Origin: Chryseobacterium antibioticum
Lineage (GTDB): Bacteria; Bacteroidota; Bacteroidia; Flavobacteriales; Weeksellaceae
Assembly: GCF_012927325.1 (NCBI RefSeq)
Contig: NZ_JABBGI010000002.1
Location: 186,001-250,000, forward strand
Reading direction: 5' to 3'
DNA: 64,000 nt
Positions 38,021 to 47,300 of the stretch are shown here, piece by piece. Position 1 is the first letter of the stretch; every line of letters starts with the position of its first letter. The notes beneath the pieces were generated by a model. The model did no database searches, had not been told where the DNA came from, and worked only from the letters and a program-made list of their open reading frames with translations. A program made the position numbers and the translations under genes.

Positions 38021-38212
38021 TTATGCTACGCGCACGTTAACTGCGTTAACGCCCTTTTTACCGTTTTCTAAATCGAATGTTACAGCGTCGTTTTCACGGA
38101 TATTATCCTTTAAACCTGATGAGTGTACGAAAATATCCTGACCGCCGTTTGATGGTGTAATAAAACCAAAACCTTTGGCATCATTAAAGAATTTTACTGT
38201 TCCTTGTTGCAT
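38021..38212 (-). CDS. cold-shock domain protein
   Basis: A 63-residue OB-fold protein of the CspA family: GTVKFFNDAKGFGFITPSNGGQDIFVHSSGL, with RNP1 (KGFGFI) and RNP2 (DIFVH) single-strand nucleic-acid motifs, then VTFDLENGKKGVNAVNVRV. RNA chaperone. It appears to have a 5' leader of about 270 bases, as in other cold-shock genes. Confidence 0.95.
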   Translation of the reverse strand: MQQGTVKFFNDAKGFGFITPSNGGQDIFVHSSGLKDNIRENDAVTFDLENGKKGVNAVNVRVA

Positions 38213-38486
38213 TGTATTGTATTATAAAATTATTGTATTCATTGATAAACTGTTTTTGGCTATTGCCATTACTGAAATGATGAAACCATCAAAGCAATAA
38301 TAAATCGGTTTGTGAGCAAAAATTGATGTTGGTATTTTTTAAAGACCTGAAAATATTCAAGTTGGAAAAAAGGTACTTCACCCGTATATTGATAACAAAA
38401 CTTAGCGGCTGAAAAAGCGAAAACTGATAGAAAAGAGTAAACTCAAAAGCTTCAGAAAAAGCGTTGGCAGGAGCCCGATTATTTTA

Positions 38487-38517
38487 CAAATATATGTATA
38501 ATTTATTAAAAAACAAA
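38487..38517 (-). promoter_or_regulatory. promoter of the cold-shock gene
   Basis: On the minus strand TTTG (38514-38517), 19-base spacer, TATATTTG (38487-38494). A second -7-like box, TAAATTTG, lies at 38526-38533. Transcription from here would give a ~270-base untranslated leader. Confidence 0.55.
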
Positions 38518-38730
38518 CTATTTTACAAATTTATTTATTTTTTTCTCAATTTATCATCGCTCAGATACAAAAATTACGGTCCTACTATGAGTCCTACACT
38601 CAGCAAATCTATGCTTGTACACTGTTTTTTTGATCACTAACCAAGAAAATATTAAATCAACAACCTGATCATTTTTAGCATAATAGTAAAATTAGGTAAT
38701 TGGAATCAATACATCTTAAATACAATAAGT

Positions 38731-38761
38731 AAAGCCCGCAATTTTCATCATTGCAGGCTTT
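38731..38761 (-). terminator. probable terminator of mreB
   Basis: A 12-bp stem with one mismatch (38731-38742 with 38750-38761), about 120 bases past the mreB stop. Confidence 0.55.
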
Positions 38762-38882
38762 ATTATTTTTATAAATCCTTTGCATATCTATCTTTTTAAT
38801 TCAGATAACCTTTATATACGCAGAATTGTATTAGTAAAATTTACTTACTGATGCTATAACTTACAATAAAATGCAGGCTATT

Positions 38883-39908
38883 CTATTTTATAAGAAATCT
38901 AAACTTATTTATATTTTTAAGAGCAATGCCCGTTCCACGAACAACAGCTCTTAAAGGGTCTTCTGCCACACACACCGGCAATCCTGTTTTTAGATGGATT
39001 CTATCTGCCAAACCGTTCAGCAACGCTCCTCCTCCGGCAAGAAAAATACCTGTTTTGTAAATATCCGATGCCAGTTCCGGCGGGGTAATAGAAAGCGTTT
39101 CCATAATAGCATCCTCAATTCTCATAATCGATTTATCAAGAGCTTTGAAAACTTCTTTATAGCTCACCATAATTTCTTTTGGCTTACCTGTAATCAAATC
39201 TCGCCCCTGTACCGGAATATCTTCCAGAACAAAGTCCAGCTCCTCCAGTGCAGAGCCTATCTCAATTTTGACTCTTTCAGCAGTTCTCTCCCCAATATCT
39301 AAATTATACTGAGATCTGATGAAATAGGCAATATCATTGGTAAAGACATCTCCTGCAATCTTAAGAGATTTGTCGCAGACAATACCGCCCAGCGCAATTA
39401 CGGCTATTTCAGTAGTACCACCACCTATATCAACAATCATATTTCCTTCAGGACTTTCAACATCAATTCCGGCACCAATAGCTGCTGCCATTGGCTCGTA
39501 AATCAGTTTCACTTCCTTAGCATTTACTTTCAGTGCTGAATCTTTTACAGCTCTTTTTTCAACTTCAGTAATTCCTGATGGAATGCATATTACTATTCTA
39601 AGGGCAGGTTGCATAAATTTCCCTCCGATCTCCGGAATCAGTTTGATAAATTCCTTAATCATATGCTCGGACGCATGAAAATCTGCGATGACCCCATCTT
39701 TCAAAGGGCGTATTGTCCTAATATTTTCATGGGTTTTTCCCTGCATAAGCTTTGCCTGTAGTCCTACAGCAATAGGTTTTCCCGTAGTTCGGTCAATAGC
39801 CACTATAGAGGGCTGATCGATGACAATCTTATTATTATGTATGATAAGGGTATTGGCCGTTCCTAAATCAATAGCTATTTCCTGTGTAAACATATCGAAC
39901 AATCCCAT
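38883..39908 (-). CDS. mreB: rod shape-determining protein MreB (actin-like)
   Basis: ATP-binding actin homologue that guides cell-wall synthesis under the inner membrane. 341 residues. Seen: phosphate-1 IAIDLGTANTLI, connect-1 ACIPSG-type VICIPSGITEVEKRAV, phosphate-2 MIVDIGGGTTEIAV, adenosine motif GIFLAGGGALLNGLADRI. The N-terminal MGLFDMFTQE is short. The usual partners mreC/mreD are not next to it in this window, which is unusual and suggests a second or separately regulated copy. Confidence 0.93.
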   Translation of the reverse strand: MGLFDMFTQEIAIDLGTANTLIIHNNKIVIDQPSIVAIDRTTGKPIAVGLQAKLMQGKTHENIRTIRPLKDGVIADFHASEHMIKEFIKLIPEIGGKFMQPALRIVICIPSGITEVEKRAVKDSALKVNAKEVKLIYEPMAAAIGAGIDVESPEGNMIVDIGGGTTEIAVIALGGIVCDKSLKIAGDVFTNDIAYFIRSQYNLDIGERTAERVKIEIGSALEELDFVLEDIPVQGRDLITGKPKEIMVSYKEVFKALDKSIMRIEDAIMETLSITPPELASDIYKTGIFLAGGGALLNGLADRIHLKTGLPVCVAEDPLRAVVRGTGIALKNINKFRFLIK

Positions 39909-39948
39909 ATTCCATTATTTTATTGACCGCAAAAATACGCTATTACTA

Positions 39949-40266
39949 ATGATATCGGTGAAAGTAGAAATTGTAATTAGAGTTAAACTTACGTTAAAGT
40001 ATTGGCTAAAGAAAAATTATTGCTTACAGACAGGCAGTTATGTTCTGGATGCGCAGGTTACCAAAGTAAAAGATGGCGTATATCACGCTATGCTTGAAGG
40101 AAAAAATGTGGTCTTTACTTTTAATGAAACATCAATCGCAATCAATATTGAAAATCCTCAGGATAAGGATGCTCTCCATTTCTACTGCTCAGATGGAGCA
40201 AGCATAGCAGGCGCGTACACCAAAATAACGGCTCCTCTAGATCCTTCTCAAATGGATAAAAAATAA
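39949..40266 (+). CDS. hypothetical protein
   Basis: About 105 residues. The ATG at 39949 is chosen because the protein-like sequence begins there; an earlier in-frame ATG (39820) lies inside mreB on the other strand. Seen: a basic N-terminus (VKVEIVIRVKLTLKYWLKKNYCLQTGSYVL) and a beta-rich middle (VYHAMLEGKNVVFTFNETSIAINIENPQ). No family recognised. A strong terminator follows directly. Confidence 0.65.
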   Translation: MISVKVEIVIRVKLTLKYWLKKNYCLQTGSYVLDAQVTKVKDGVYHAMLEGKNVVFTFNETSIAINIENPQDKDALHFYCSDGASIAGAYTKITAPLDPSQMDKK

Positions 40267-40274
40267 ATCAGTAA

Positions 40275-40306
40275 AAAAGGACTGAAATTATTCAGTCCTT
40301 TTTTCA
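40275..40306. terminator. bidirectional terminator
   Basis: A perfect 12-bp stem (40275-40286 with 40291-40302) with flanking A and T runs, between converging genes. Confidence 0.88.
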
Positions 40307-40333
40307 TACAGAATGGATTATTATGAAGAGATA

Positions 40334-40924
40334 CTAAATAACAGTCCCTCCTTTTAGCTTAAAGTCTGCCGTCACACGCTCATATCTTTCTGCATCTATG
40401 GGTTTAGAAGCGCGCTCTATGATACTTGATTTAAAACCTAGGTCTAATGCATCGTTAGCTGTATAATAGACACAATAATCAGCGGCCACTCCGCAAACGG
40501 CTACTTCTGTAACCCCTCTTCCCTTAAGATAATCGGCCATGCCTGTAGATTTTTTTCTGCCATTATCAAAGAAACCACTGTAGCTATCAATTTCTTTATC
40601 CATTCCTTTTCTGAAAATAGCCTCAATATGGTTCGTTAAAAGTTCCGGAACCAATTCAGCTCCCTGTGTTCCTTGTAAGCAATGCTCCGGCCATAGCACC
40701 TGATCTAATCCATTTAATGATATTTCTTCAAACGGTTTTTTACCCGGATGGGAAGTAAAGAAACTTTTATGGCCTGCAGGGTGCCAATCTTGTGTGGCTA
40801 CTACCAGATCATATTCTGACTGTAATTCGTTAATAATTTGAACAATTTCATTACCCTGGTTAACGGCTAAAGCGCCTCCCGGTAAAAAATCATACTGTAC
40901 ATCGATGATAATTAAAGCATTCAT
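40334..40924 (-). CDS. pncA: nicotinamidase
   Basis: Cytoplasmic amidase of the isochorismatase-like fold that converts nicotinamide to nicotinate for NAD salvage. 196 residues. Catalytic triad: Asp8 in LIIIDVQYDF, Lys in FRKGMDKEIDSYSGF, Cys in GVAADYCVYYTA. Metal site: ATQDWHPAGHKSF. These details separate it from other isochorismatase-like proteins. Confidence 0.95.
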   Translation of the reverse strand: MNALIIIDVQYDFLPGGALAVNQGNEIVQIINELQSEYDLVVATQDWHPAGHKSFFTSHPGKKPFEEISLNGLDQVLWPEHCLQGTQGAELVPELLTNHIEAIFRKGMDKEIDSYSGFFDNGRKKSTGMADYLKGRGVTEVAVCGVAADYCVYYTANDALDLGFKSSIIERASKPIDAERYERVTADFKLKGGTVI

Positions 40925-41115
40925 AAATAAAAATTAAATGTTATTAGTTTAATAAATCTACAATACGTGATTTAAAGTATTCAAATTTAACTATTTTCCC
41001 ACATAATGTGAATTTTTTACTAATAAAACATTTTATATTCAATTTACCTGATTATTATTGTCAGTACAAGCAAGAAAATTATCCGCGTATCAACCTATTC
41101 ATATTTCCAGATCAA

Positions 41116-42861
41116 TCAGTTTCTAACGATGGGAATCTTAACAAAGCTATCGTTGTACCATTTCACTTTTAATGGTTCTTTGGCATCTTTGATGGTTTCT
41201 TCGCTTACTGTTTTTCCTGTTCCATAGTTGAGTTCAGAAAACGGATTTTTATTGACATTCAGGTAAATCACCAGTCGGCTGCCTTTACTTAATTGTTTGC
41301 TTACCAAATGGGTATTGGAGAATGGAATCGTTTCAATTTCATTAGGTTTCAGCAATTTCCTTTTGGTAATATCTGTTGAGTAACTTGCGCGCCCAATAAA
41401 ATAAGACAGATGAAAATATTCTCCATTTGGCATTAACTCATATAATGTCACGCCGATATCCATATCCTTTTTATTAATGCTGGCTTTGATTTCCCCTAAA
41501 AAAGATCCATTGATTACCATGGGTTCTTTTAAAGGTTCACTAATGAAATTAAAACCGTTAGATGTATCAATTTCCTTGCGAATAATAGGTTCCGGATAAT
41601 AATCGTTATTTGTTATTTCTCTGTTTGCAAAATCTACCTCTTGTGTTAAATAGCTTCTTTTAATGGGCTTTTGTGAATTTAGAGAATAGAATTTACCTGA
41701 TTGGTTATCTGTCAGGTACAGGGTTAAAAAACCATTACTCATTTTATCAAGAGATGGAGCACTTCGCCATTCATTGGTACCCATTACCTGATAGTTAATT
41801 TTATCTTTTAAAATGTCTGGCTTAGTTCCGTTCTTTAAAATATAATCAAACCACTGATACGTAATTTTATTGATATCAAACAACGCAACAGGATCTACTT
41901 TATACTCGTACAGAGTGGCTTCTCCCCCACTTTGGGTTCCAAAATGCCCATAAGGTCCTATAATTAAATAAGCAGGTGTTTCAGGGCTATACTTTTGAAG
42001 TTCTCTCAAATAATATAAACCTGAACTCTGCCCGTCATTGTAGTAACCATCAAACGCCAAAACGGGTATTTTTATTTGGGCGAAATCTTTTTTATAGGGT
42101 GTCATTTTTTGCCAATAATGATCAAAAGAAGGATGGCTGATCCATCGTTGAAACCATTTGTTTGGGACACCGTCTATACTATCTAATTTCTTATACGCAA
42201 CTCCTGTTTCCCACCATGTATTCTGCATTTTTCTAAAACGCTGTCTGTCATTTCCGGCTATGGTATCCAGAGATTTATTATTTCCAACGTAAAATGCCCA
42301 TTCATAATTGGGGTTAACAAAAATATTATTTTCTACAGGTAAGCCCTGTCCTGGTCTGGCCGCTACATAAGGTACAATTGTTTTAAGAGCCGGATGCAGG
42401 GTTTTGCAGGCTGCCCACTGTGTAAATCCATTATAACTTCCTCCATACATCCCAACACTTCCATTAGACCATTTCTGTTTACTGATCCAATCAATGACAT
42501 CATACGTATCATTTGCATCATTCTCATAGGGAAGTATTTCGTTCTGACTGAATCTTTTTCCTCTTGCATAGGCAATAACTCCTATATAACCATTATCTAC
42601 AGATCGTTTTAATGATACCATATCGCGGCCTTTATCTCTAACATAAATTGTTGATTGAAGTATGACTGGTGCAGGTTTTTCATCTCCTTTTTTACGGACC
42701 ACGATTAAAGATAAAGTGGCCCCATCTCTGGTTTTTACAGAAACACTATCCTGAATATTGTAAATACTTTTTAGATCTTCCGCTTTTGCTTTTTTTGTTT
42801 GCTGGGCTGGACAATAGAAAAATGCCAGAAATAGAATGATGAAATTCAACAATATTTTCAT
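41116..42861 (-). CDS. exported CocE/NonD (S15-type) hydrolase
   Basis: A 581-residue alpha/beta hydrolase with signal peptide (MKILLNFIILFLAFFYCPAQQ). Seen: nucleophile elbow GMYGGSYNGFTQWAACK (Ser), acid VLAFDGYYNDGQSSG (Asp), IIGPYGHFGTQ (His), and a C-terminal jelly-roll beta domain from ~400 (LTLYLTDNQSGKFYSL...), the arrangement of X-prolyl dipeptidyl peptidases and cocaine-esterase-like acyl hydrolases. In the periplasm or outside. Peptidase or ester specificity is not decidable here. Confidence 0.92.
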   Translation of the reverse strand: MKILLNFIILFLAFFYCPAQQTKKAKAEDLKSIYNIQDSVSVKTRDGATLSLIVVRKKGDEKPAPVILQSTIYVRDKGRDMVSLKRSVDNGYIGVIAYARGKRFSQNEILPYENDANDTYDVIDWISKQKWSNGSVGMYGGSYNGFTQWAACKTLHPALKTIVPYVAARPGQGLPVENNIFVNPNYEWAFYVGNNKSLDTIAGNDRQRFRKMQNTWWETGVAYKKLDSIDGVPNKWFQRWISHPSFDHYWQKMTPYKKDFAQIKIPVLAFDGYYNDGQSSGLYYLRELQKYSPETPAYLIIGPYGHFGTQSGGEATLYEYKVDPVALFDINKITYQWFDYILKNGTKPDILKDKINYQVMGTNEWRSAPSLDKMSNGFLTLYLTDNQSGKFYSLNSQKPIKRSYLTQEVDFANREITNNDYYPEPIIRKEIDTSNGFNFISEPLKEPMVINGSFLGEIKASINKKDMDIGVTLYELMPNGEYFHLSYFIGRASYSTDITKRKLLKPNEIETIPFSNTHLVSKQLSKGSRLVIYLNVNKNPFSELNYGTGKTVSEETIKDAKEPLKVKWYNDSFVKIPIVRN

Positions 42862-43573
42862 GGGTTAATTTTAGTTTATTTCGGTTGAGCAATCCGGTTC
42901 CTTCTGCCTATAGTTAGCTCACCAATTACGCTGAATGGTCAGCGTAATTTTAAACGCTAATATAATGCTTATTCAGTAAGCATAATGGGTTATTTTACAT
43001 TATAATTTAATTCATTATTTTGATATTTTAAACTATATAAAAACACCCTGAAAACAAGTAGTTCTGATATTTATCCTCAGATATTTTATAAGCAGCGAAG
43101 GAGAGTTTGTCGATTTTTATCAAAAATATTCTGTGAGGTTTACACCAATGAAGACCTTGCATCATTACAATCTACAAATTTTTATAAGGAGAACTTTGAA
43201 TAATTTGAGATCATACAACCATACCTGCTAAACCCTATCTAAAAAGAATGTCTTGATTCTAAACAGATAATCACCTACGTATAAATACGTAATTCATAAT
43301 TCAGGTATTTTCACTTAACAGGGGATTATTTTATTTTCTTTACTTTGAATTGTTCTTTAATGAAGCTTCTCACACTATAAAAGGCGAATTTGAAAAGCCT
43401 GATTATAAAACGGAATAGAAAAGAGAGAAGACCAGATAGGTTTCAGATAAGATAGAATTGAGGTTAAAAATGAAGGAAAGCTATCATGACTATAATTTAA
43501 AAATGAAGTCCTTTATCCTGTAGTAACATTACATTTTTTCAAAAATATTTTTATAACCTTAAAACTAATAATT
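42862..43573. other. 712-base gap at the left edge of the foreign operon
   Basis: No intact gene. Two inverted repeats lie in tandem upstream of the S15-type hydrolase: 42925-42934 with 42939-42948 (10 bp, perfect) and 42965-42971 with 42977-42983 (7 bp). A stretch near 43090-43205 reads weakly protein-like in two frames but is broken. No matching TAnnTTTG promoter was found for the operon that starts at 43574. Confidence 0.45.
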
Positions 43574-43924
43574 ATGGCATCACAAAACCCGGTAATCAAC
43601 CAAAACGGAACAGCCAGCATTAAATCAGGTCAATTTTGTACCTGGAACACAGCAAACGGCACAAACGCGACTATTACTATTGCTAACTCCAGCAGAAGCA
43701 ACGTACTGAAATTCGCTATTTCAGGAGCACCCGCAAGCGGTATTATTGTAGACGACCCCAGCCAGCCAAGATCAGTTTTCGATGGAGTTTACTCTTTAAA
43801 ACCTAATTCTCCTAACGTTGTAGTTACTGCTTTTGGTGATTTTGGAGGCTCAACAGTCACTATCACCAACATCACTAATGCTCAAAATGATGCTGAGGCA
43901 ACTATTCAGTGCCAAACCAGCTAA
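43574..43924 (+). CDS. small beta-rich protein, first gene of the accessory operon
   Basis: A 116-residue protein with no signal peptide, Ser/Thr/Asn-rich and predicted all-beta (NATITIANSSRSNVLKFAISGAPASG...VVVTAFGDFGGSTVTITNIT), with Cys22 and Cys113 that could pair. It aligns with the next ORF: T-x-S near the start, NG, I-x-N-x-S, GAP, then F-x-G-x-x-SLKP, V-x-A-x-G-x-F-x-G and T-x-x-N. No known family. The beta-sandwich form would suit a lectin-like, structural or pore-forming role, but that is only a guess. Confidence 0.82.
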   Translation: MASQNPVINQNGTASIKSGQFCTWNTANGTNATITIANSSRSNVLKFAISGAPASGIIVDDPSQPRSVFDGVYSLKPNSPNVVVTAFGDFGGSTVTITNITNAQNDAEATIQCQTS

Positions 43925-44306
43925 GTGCAGCTATAAACTTCACTTTCAGATCCTTTTATTATTTATTCTTGGTCATACCCTGGCAATGGGTCAGGGTGTG
44001 ATCAGGTCTAAAGCTGATACCGTGTCGCTTTCCCGTTTTGAATTTGCACAAAAAATGACCAATAACGGAAGCGATTGTATCTGTTCGATCACCAATACCA
44101 GTCAGGCTAATATAGCTATGACCGTTTTGACCGGTGCCCCTGATGCTATCCAGCTGGACAGCACGGCAATCTTCAATGGTACGCATTCTTTAAAGCCCGG
44201 CCAACAAGTAATTGCTGTAGGCAACTTTGCAGGCAAGCAAATCACGGTATTAAATCTGTCACTGATGGATGTTGTGATTCTTGTTATGCTCTTCTGCCCT
44301 GGTTAA
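43890..44306 (+). CDS. second small beta-rich protein, paralog of the first, signal-like N-terminus
   Basis: The frame overlaps the end of the previous gene. Candidate starts are ATG at 43833, 43878, 43887, 43890, or 43986. From 43890 the first ~35 residues are signal-like (LHFQILLLFILGHTLA, then MGQG); a start at 43986 would drop this and leave a 61-base gap. The remainder resembles the first gene: ICSITNTSQANIAM, TGAPDAIQLD, FNGTHSLKPGQQVIAVGNFAGKQITVLN. It ends in a hydrophobic tail (LMDVVILVMLFCPG) absent from the first protein, which may be a membrane or assembly segment. The start codon remains uncertain. Confidence 0.6.
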   Translation: MLRQLFSAKPAKCSYKLHFQILLLFILGHTLAMGQGVIRSKADTVSLSRFEFAQKMTNNGSDCICSITNTSQANIAMTVLTGAPDAIQLDSTAIFNGTHSLKPGQQVIAVGNFAGKQITVLNLSLMDVVILVMLFCPG

Positions 44307-44332
44307 AGTATTCACAACCTATAATTATTCTT

Positions 44333-47300
44333 ATGGCACCATCCGAAACAGAGATCATATTCAGCAATGAAAATTCAGGAAATCCTGCGCTCTATATTTT
44401 TAATCAGGTAGGACAACATTGGACCGCTTTATTGCTTCCGGAAGGATCTTCTTATGCAGACCCTACCATCAGCCTTCAGGTGGCAACACAGCAACAGGTC
44501 TACTTCCTGTTTGCCAAAACTTCTCCTGCCGATGTAAAAAACTTTATCGACAGCTATCGTCCTTACCTGTTGACGTTCCGACAGAATGTGATGGCCAACC
44601 TCACGACAGCATGGTTAAGCAGCCCGGAACAAAAACCTTCCACTAAGAATACAACCGTCCTCAACTTCGCACAATTTGGCACCAGCGCGCCTTTTGTCGT
44701 GGGACAACCATTTAACGTAACTATCGGCAGTGGCTTCGGTACGCTCTCCATCCAGAACAATACCGTGATGCAGCTGCAACCCGATGAAAATTCTAATGCC
44801 TTACGCCTCACATGGACACCCGGCAACCCCAATATGACCTTTGCCAATAAGGTATTAGGTACCAGCTCTATGTTTAGAAGCGACATTACGATTCCTTTCA
44901 GCGGCCCGGGTACGGGCTCCTTCCGTTTTTTGCTTGGTCTGAATATGAACCTGGACTTTAAGGGATACGGTCTGCAAAACAACTATTACTATGGTGACAG
45001 CACAGCACCTTCTTACTTTGCCTATCCCATACTGCAGACAGGCAGTACCAATGATTATCTCCTTACCCAGACTGAAATCGATCTCCTTGACGTAGCCAAT
45101 AATGGAGGACTGAATACCTATTTCGCCATTACAGGCCAAATCTACAATGCGAATACTGGTAAAACAAGAGCAGCCAGCCTGCCCAGTTATTATGCCATCA
45201 ATACCGGCTACCCTCTTACTTTATGGCCCGCAGTGGACATGGTGGATTCAGGAGCTCCGGTCAATAATCTCTTTCCGACAGACAATAGCGCACGCTTTGT
45301 CATATCCCCGCAGGATGCTGCAGGGATCAAATCATATTACCTGTCGCCGGAGGGTGATTTTTACCTCGATCCCGGCGCATCGCAAGCTGCCTTTGCCGAT
45401 GAAAACGGACAATACAGCTTACTTCCCGGTCTTTCCGGCACAGAAGTAGTTTCATTTACTCCCTATAAAAACAACGATGGTACTATTATCGGTGACACAA
45501 TACGTTTTACCTCAAAGCAGGCAGCCTTTGCTGCCAATTTTCCTGGTCAGGAAGTATCCCTGGCCAACCCCGGCACTGATAAACCCGTACTCGACAGCAC
45601 TTACCTGACAGCATGGGCCAATATCGTTGCTGCCACACCCGGCAATGTACAATATGCCTCACAGCCTCAGGGTGCTTCATTATACGCTAAAGATCATGGT
45701 GTGGCATCGCCCGGCAATAATATCACAGGGTTCCTCGGCTTTTACGAACCTTCAGTAGATATGCCTCAAACCACTGGTTTTGCTGTACCCATGGCACCTT
45801 ATCTTGGTGTAAACCCTGTACCTCCACCCAGTGCTGATGGTATCGGCACATTTGAATCCAAAGTACTCAGCGCCGAAAGAAAAACATTGATATCTGCTGC
45901 TTTCACTACACCACACAGCAGTAAAAGCAAGGCCAAAAGAACCATGGCCAAAACTGCAGCTACAGGCTATACAGCCTCGACCACTCCTCAGGGCCTGGTC
46001 GCCAATGTGAACAACAACGGTAACTGGAGTTTACTGAACCTTGCACAGAATACCGTCAACAATGGTCCACCTGAGTACCTCAACCCGGAGGAACAAACGT
46101 CGGCAACACCACCGCAATACCAGCTCAGCTTTATTAACCTGATGCCTCAAATGCAAAGCGCCTTCCTTACCAACCAACAATTTCTGGTGGTAACCAATAA
46201 TCAGTATCTGGGCGATTTGTTTTCAACAATGAATACACCCGGCGGGGGCTCAAGCAGTCAGCCTGTGTTCAACAATAAAATGTCCATTGAAGACTGGCCG
46301 TTTGATCTGAACGTAGGTGTTAGTAACACCTACGCCGATTACAATAATGTATTGATCTTTAAATTCTGCAAAGGCTCCATCGTCGACCGGGTAAAAAATC
46401 CCAAAGAATGGACACAGGCCAATGCATTTAATATTGATAAAAACAACACCGATTCGGCAGCTGCTTATAATCAGTTGGTCGCGGTGTCATCTTGGCTTCA
46501 GACCTATTTGGAGGCAGCTGAAGATGCCTACAACTCAGCACTAGCCGATCCTGCTTCCGGCCAGCTGGAATATTATCAGAAATTCCACGCCATTATCAAT
46601 GATCCCAATTGGAATGGTATTCTGGCTTTAAAAGCTACGATCGATTTACAGGAATTCCCGCAGCAATTAAAAGGATTAATCAGTGGTATCATCCTCAAGA
46701 ATTTCTACGCGCATCACTTCGGCATCGAGGTGAACAGAGTGGATGCCAGTGGCGTGATCACCATGGATCCCGTCAGTTCGCTGTTTGGACTGATTAATTA
46801 TGTTGACCCCGCTTATGCCCAGCAAATATCACAGGGACTGAATCCCAATAAACCGGTGCAGCCTGCAGCGGGAGCCACTTACGATTTTAAAGTACTGTTC
46901 TTGCAGGTATTGTTTGAAAATACCGCCATCAAGGACTTTGCCAGTAAGCTACAGCTGACCATGAACAACTTGTTCTCCGATAAAGTGGCCGGCACCAACA
47001 ACCCATACGGTTCGAATAGTTTGAATACAGTAGTATTGAACGGTACTTATCAGGACCATAATGGTACACCGGTATATGTTTTCGATAACAAAGACGATAA
47101 TCTGTTCTACTTTGACAGTAACTTGCTGACCAATGTAGAGATCACCAAAATACAGTTCAATACACTCACAACAGATCCTGCAGCACTCGACATACAATCG
47201 AGGTTTACCATGTGGGGTTATCTCAATTTCGATACAATGACAGCTCCACCGGTTAATGAAGGTGATCCAGCCTATCCGTTGGATGCCTTTTCCTTTGGTA

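Larger units (their letters stand above)
38213..38882. other. cold-shock 5' leader and gap up to mreB
   Basis: 670 bases without a gene. The part below 38480 is read as the long untranslated leader of the cold-shock gene, a likely temperature-responsive RNA. The part above holds the csp promoter and the hairpin at 38731-38761. Confidence 0.5.

Noticed and set aside
39820..39948. Upstream extension of the 39949 gene
   Set aside because: It lies inside mreB on the opposite strand and has no protein-like character.
43090..43205. Possible sigma-factor-like remnant (SEGEFVDFYQKYSV in one frame, VYTNEDLASLQS in another)
   Set aside because: Short, broken between frames and without a recognisable region 2 or 4; noted only within the gap.
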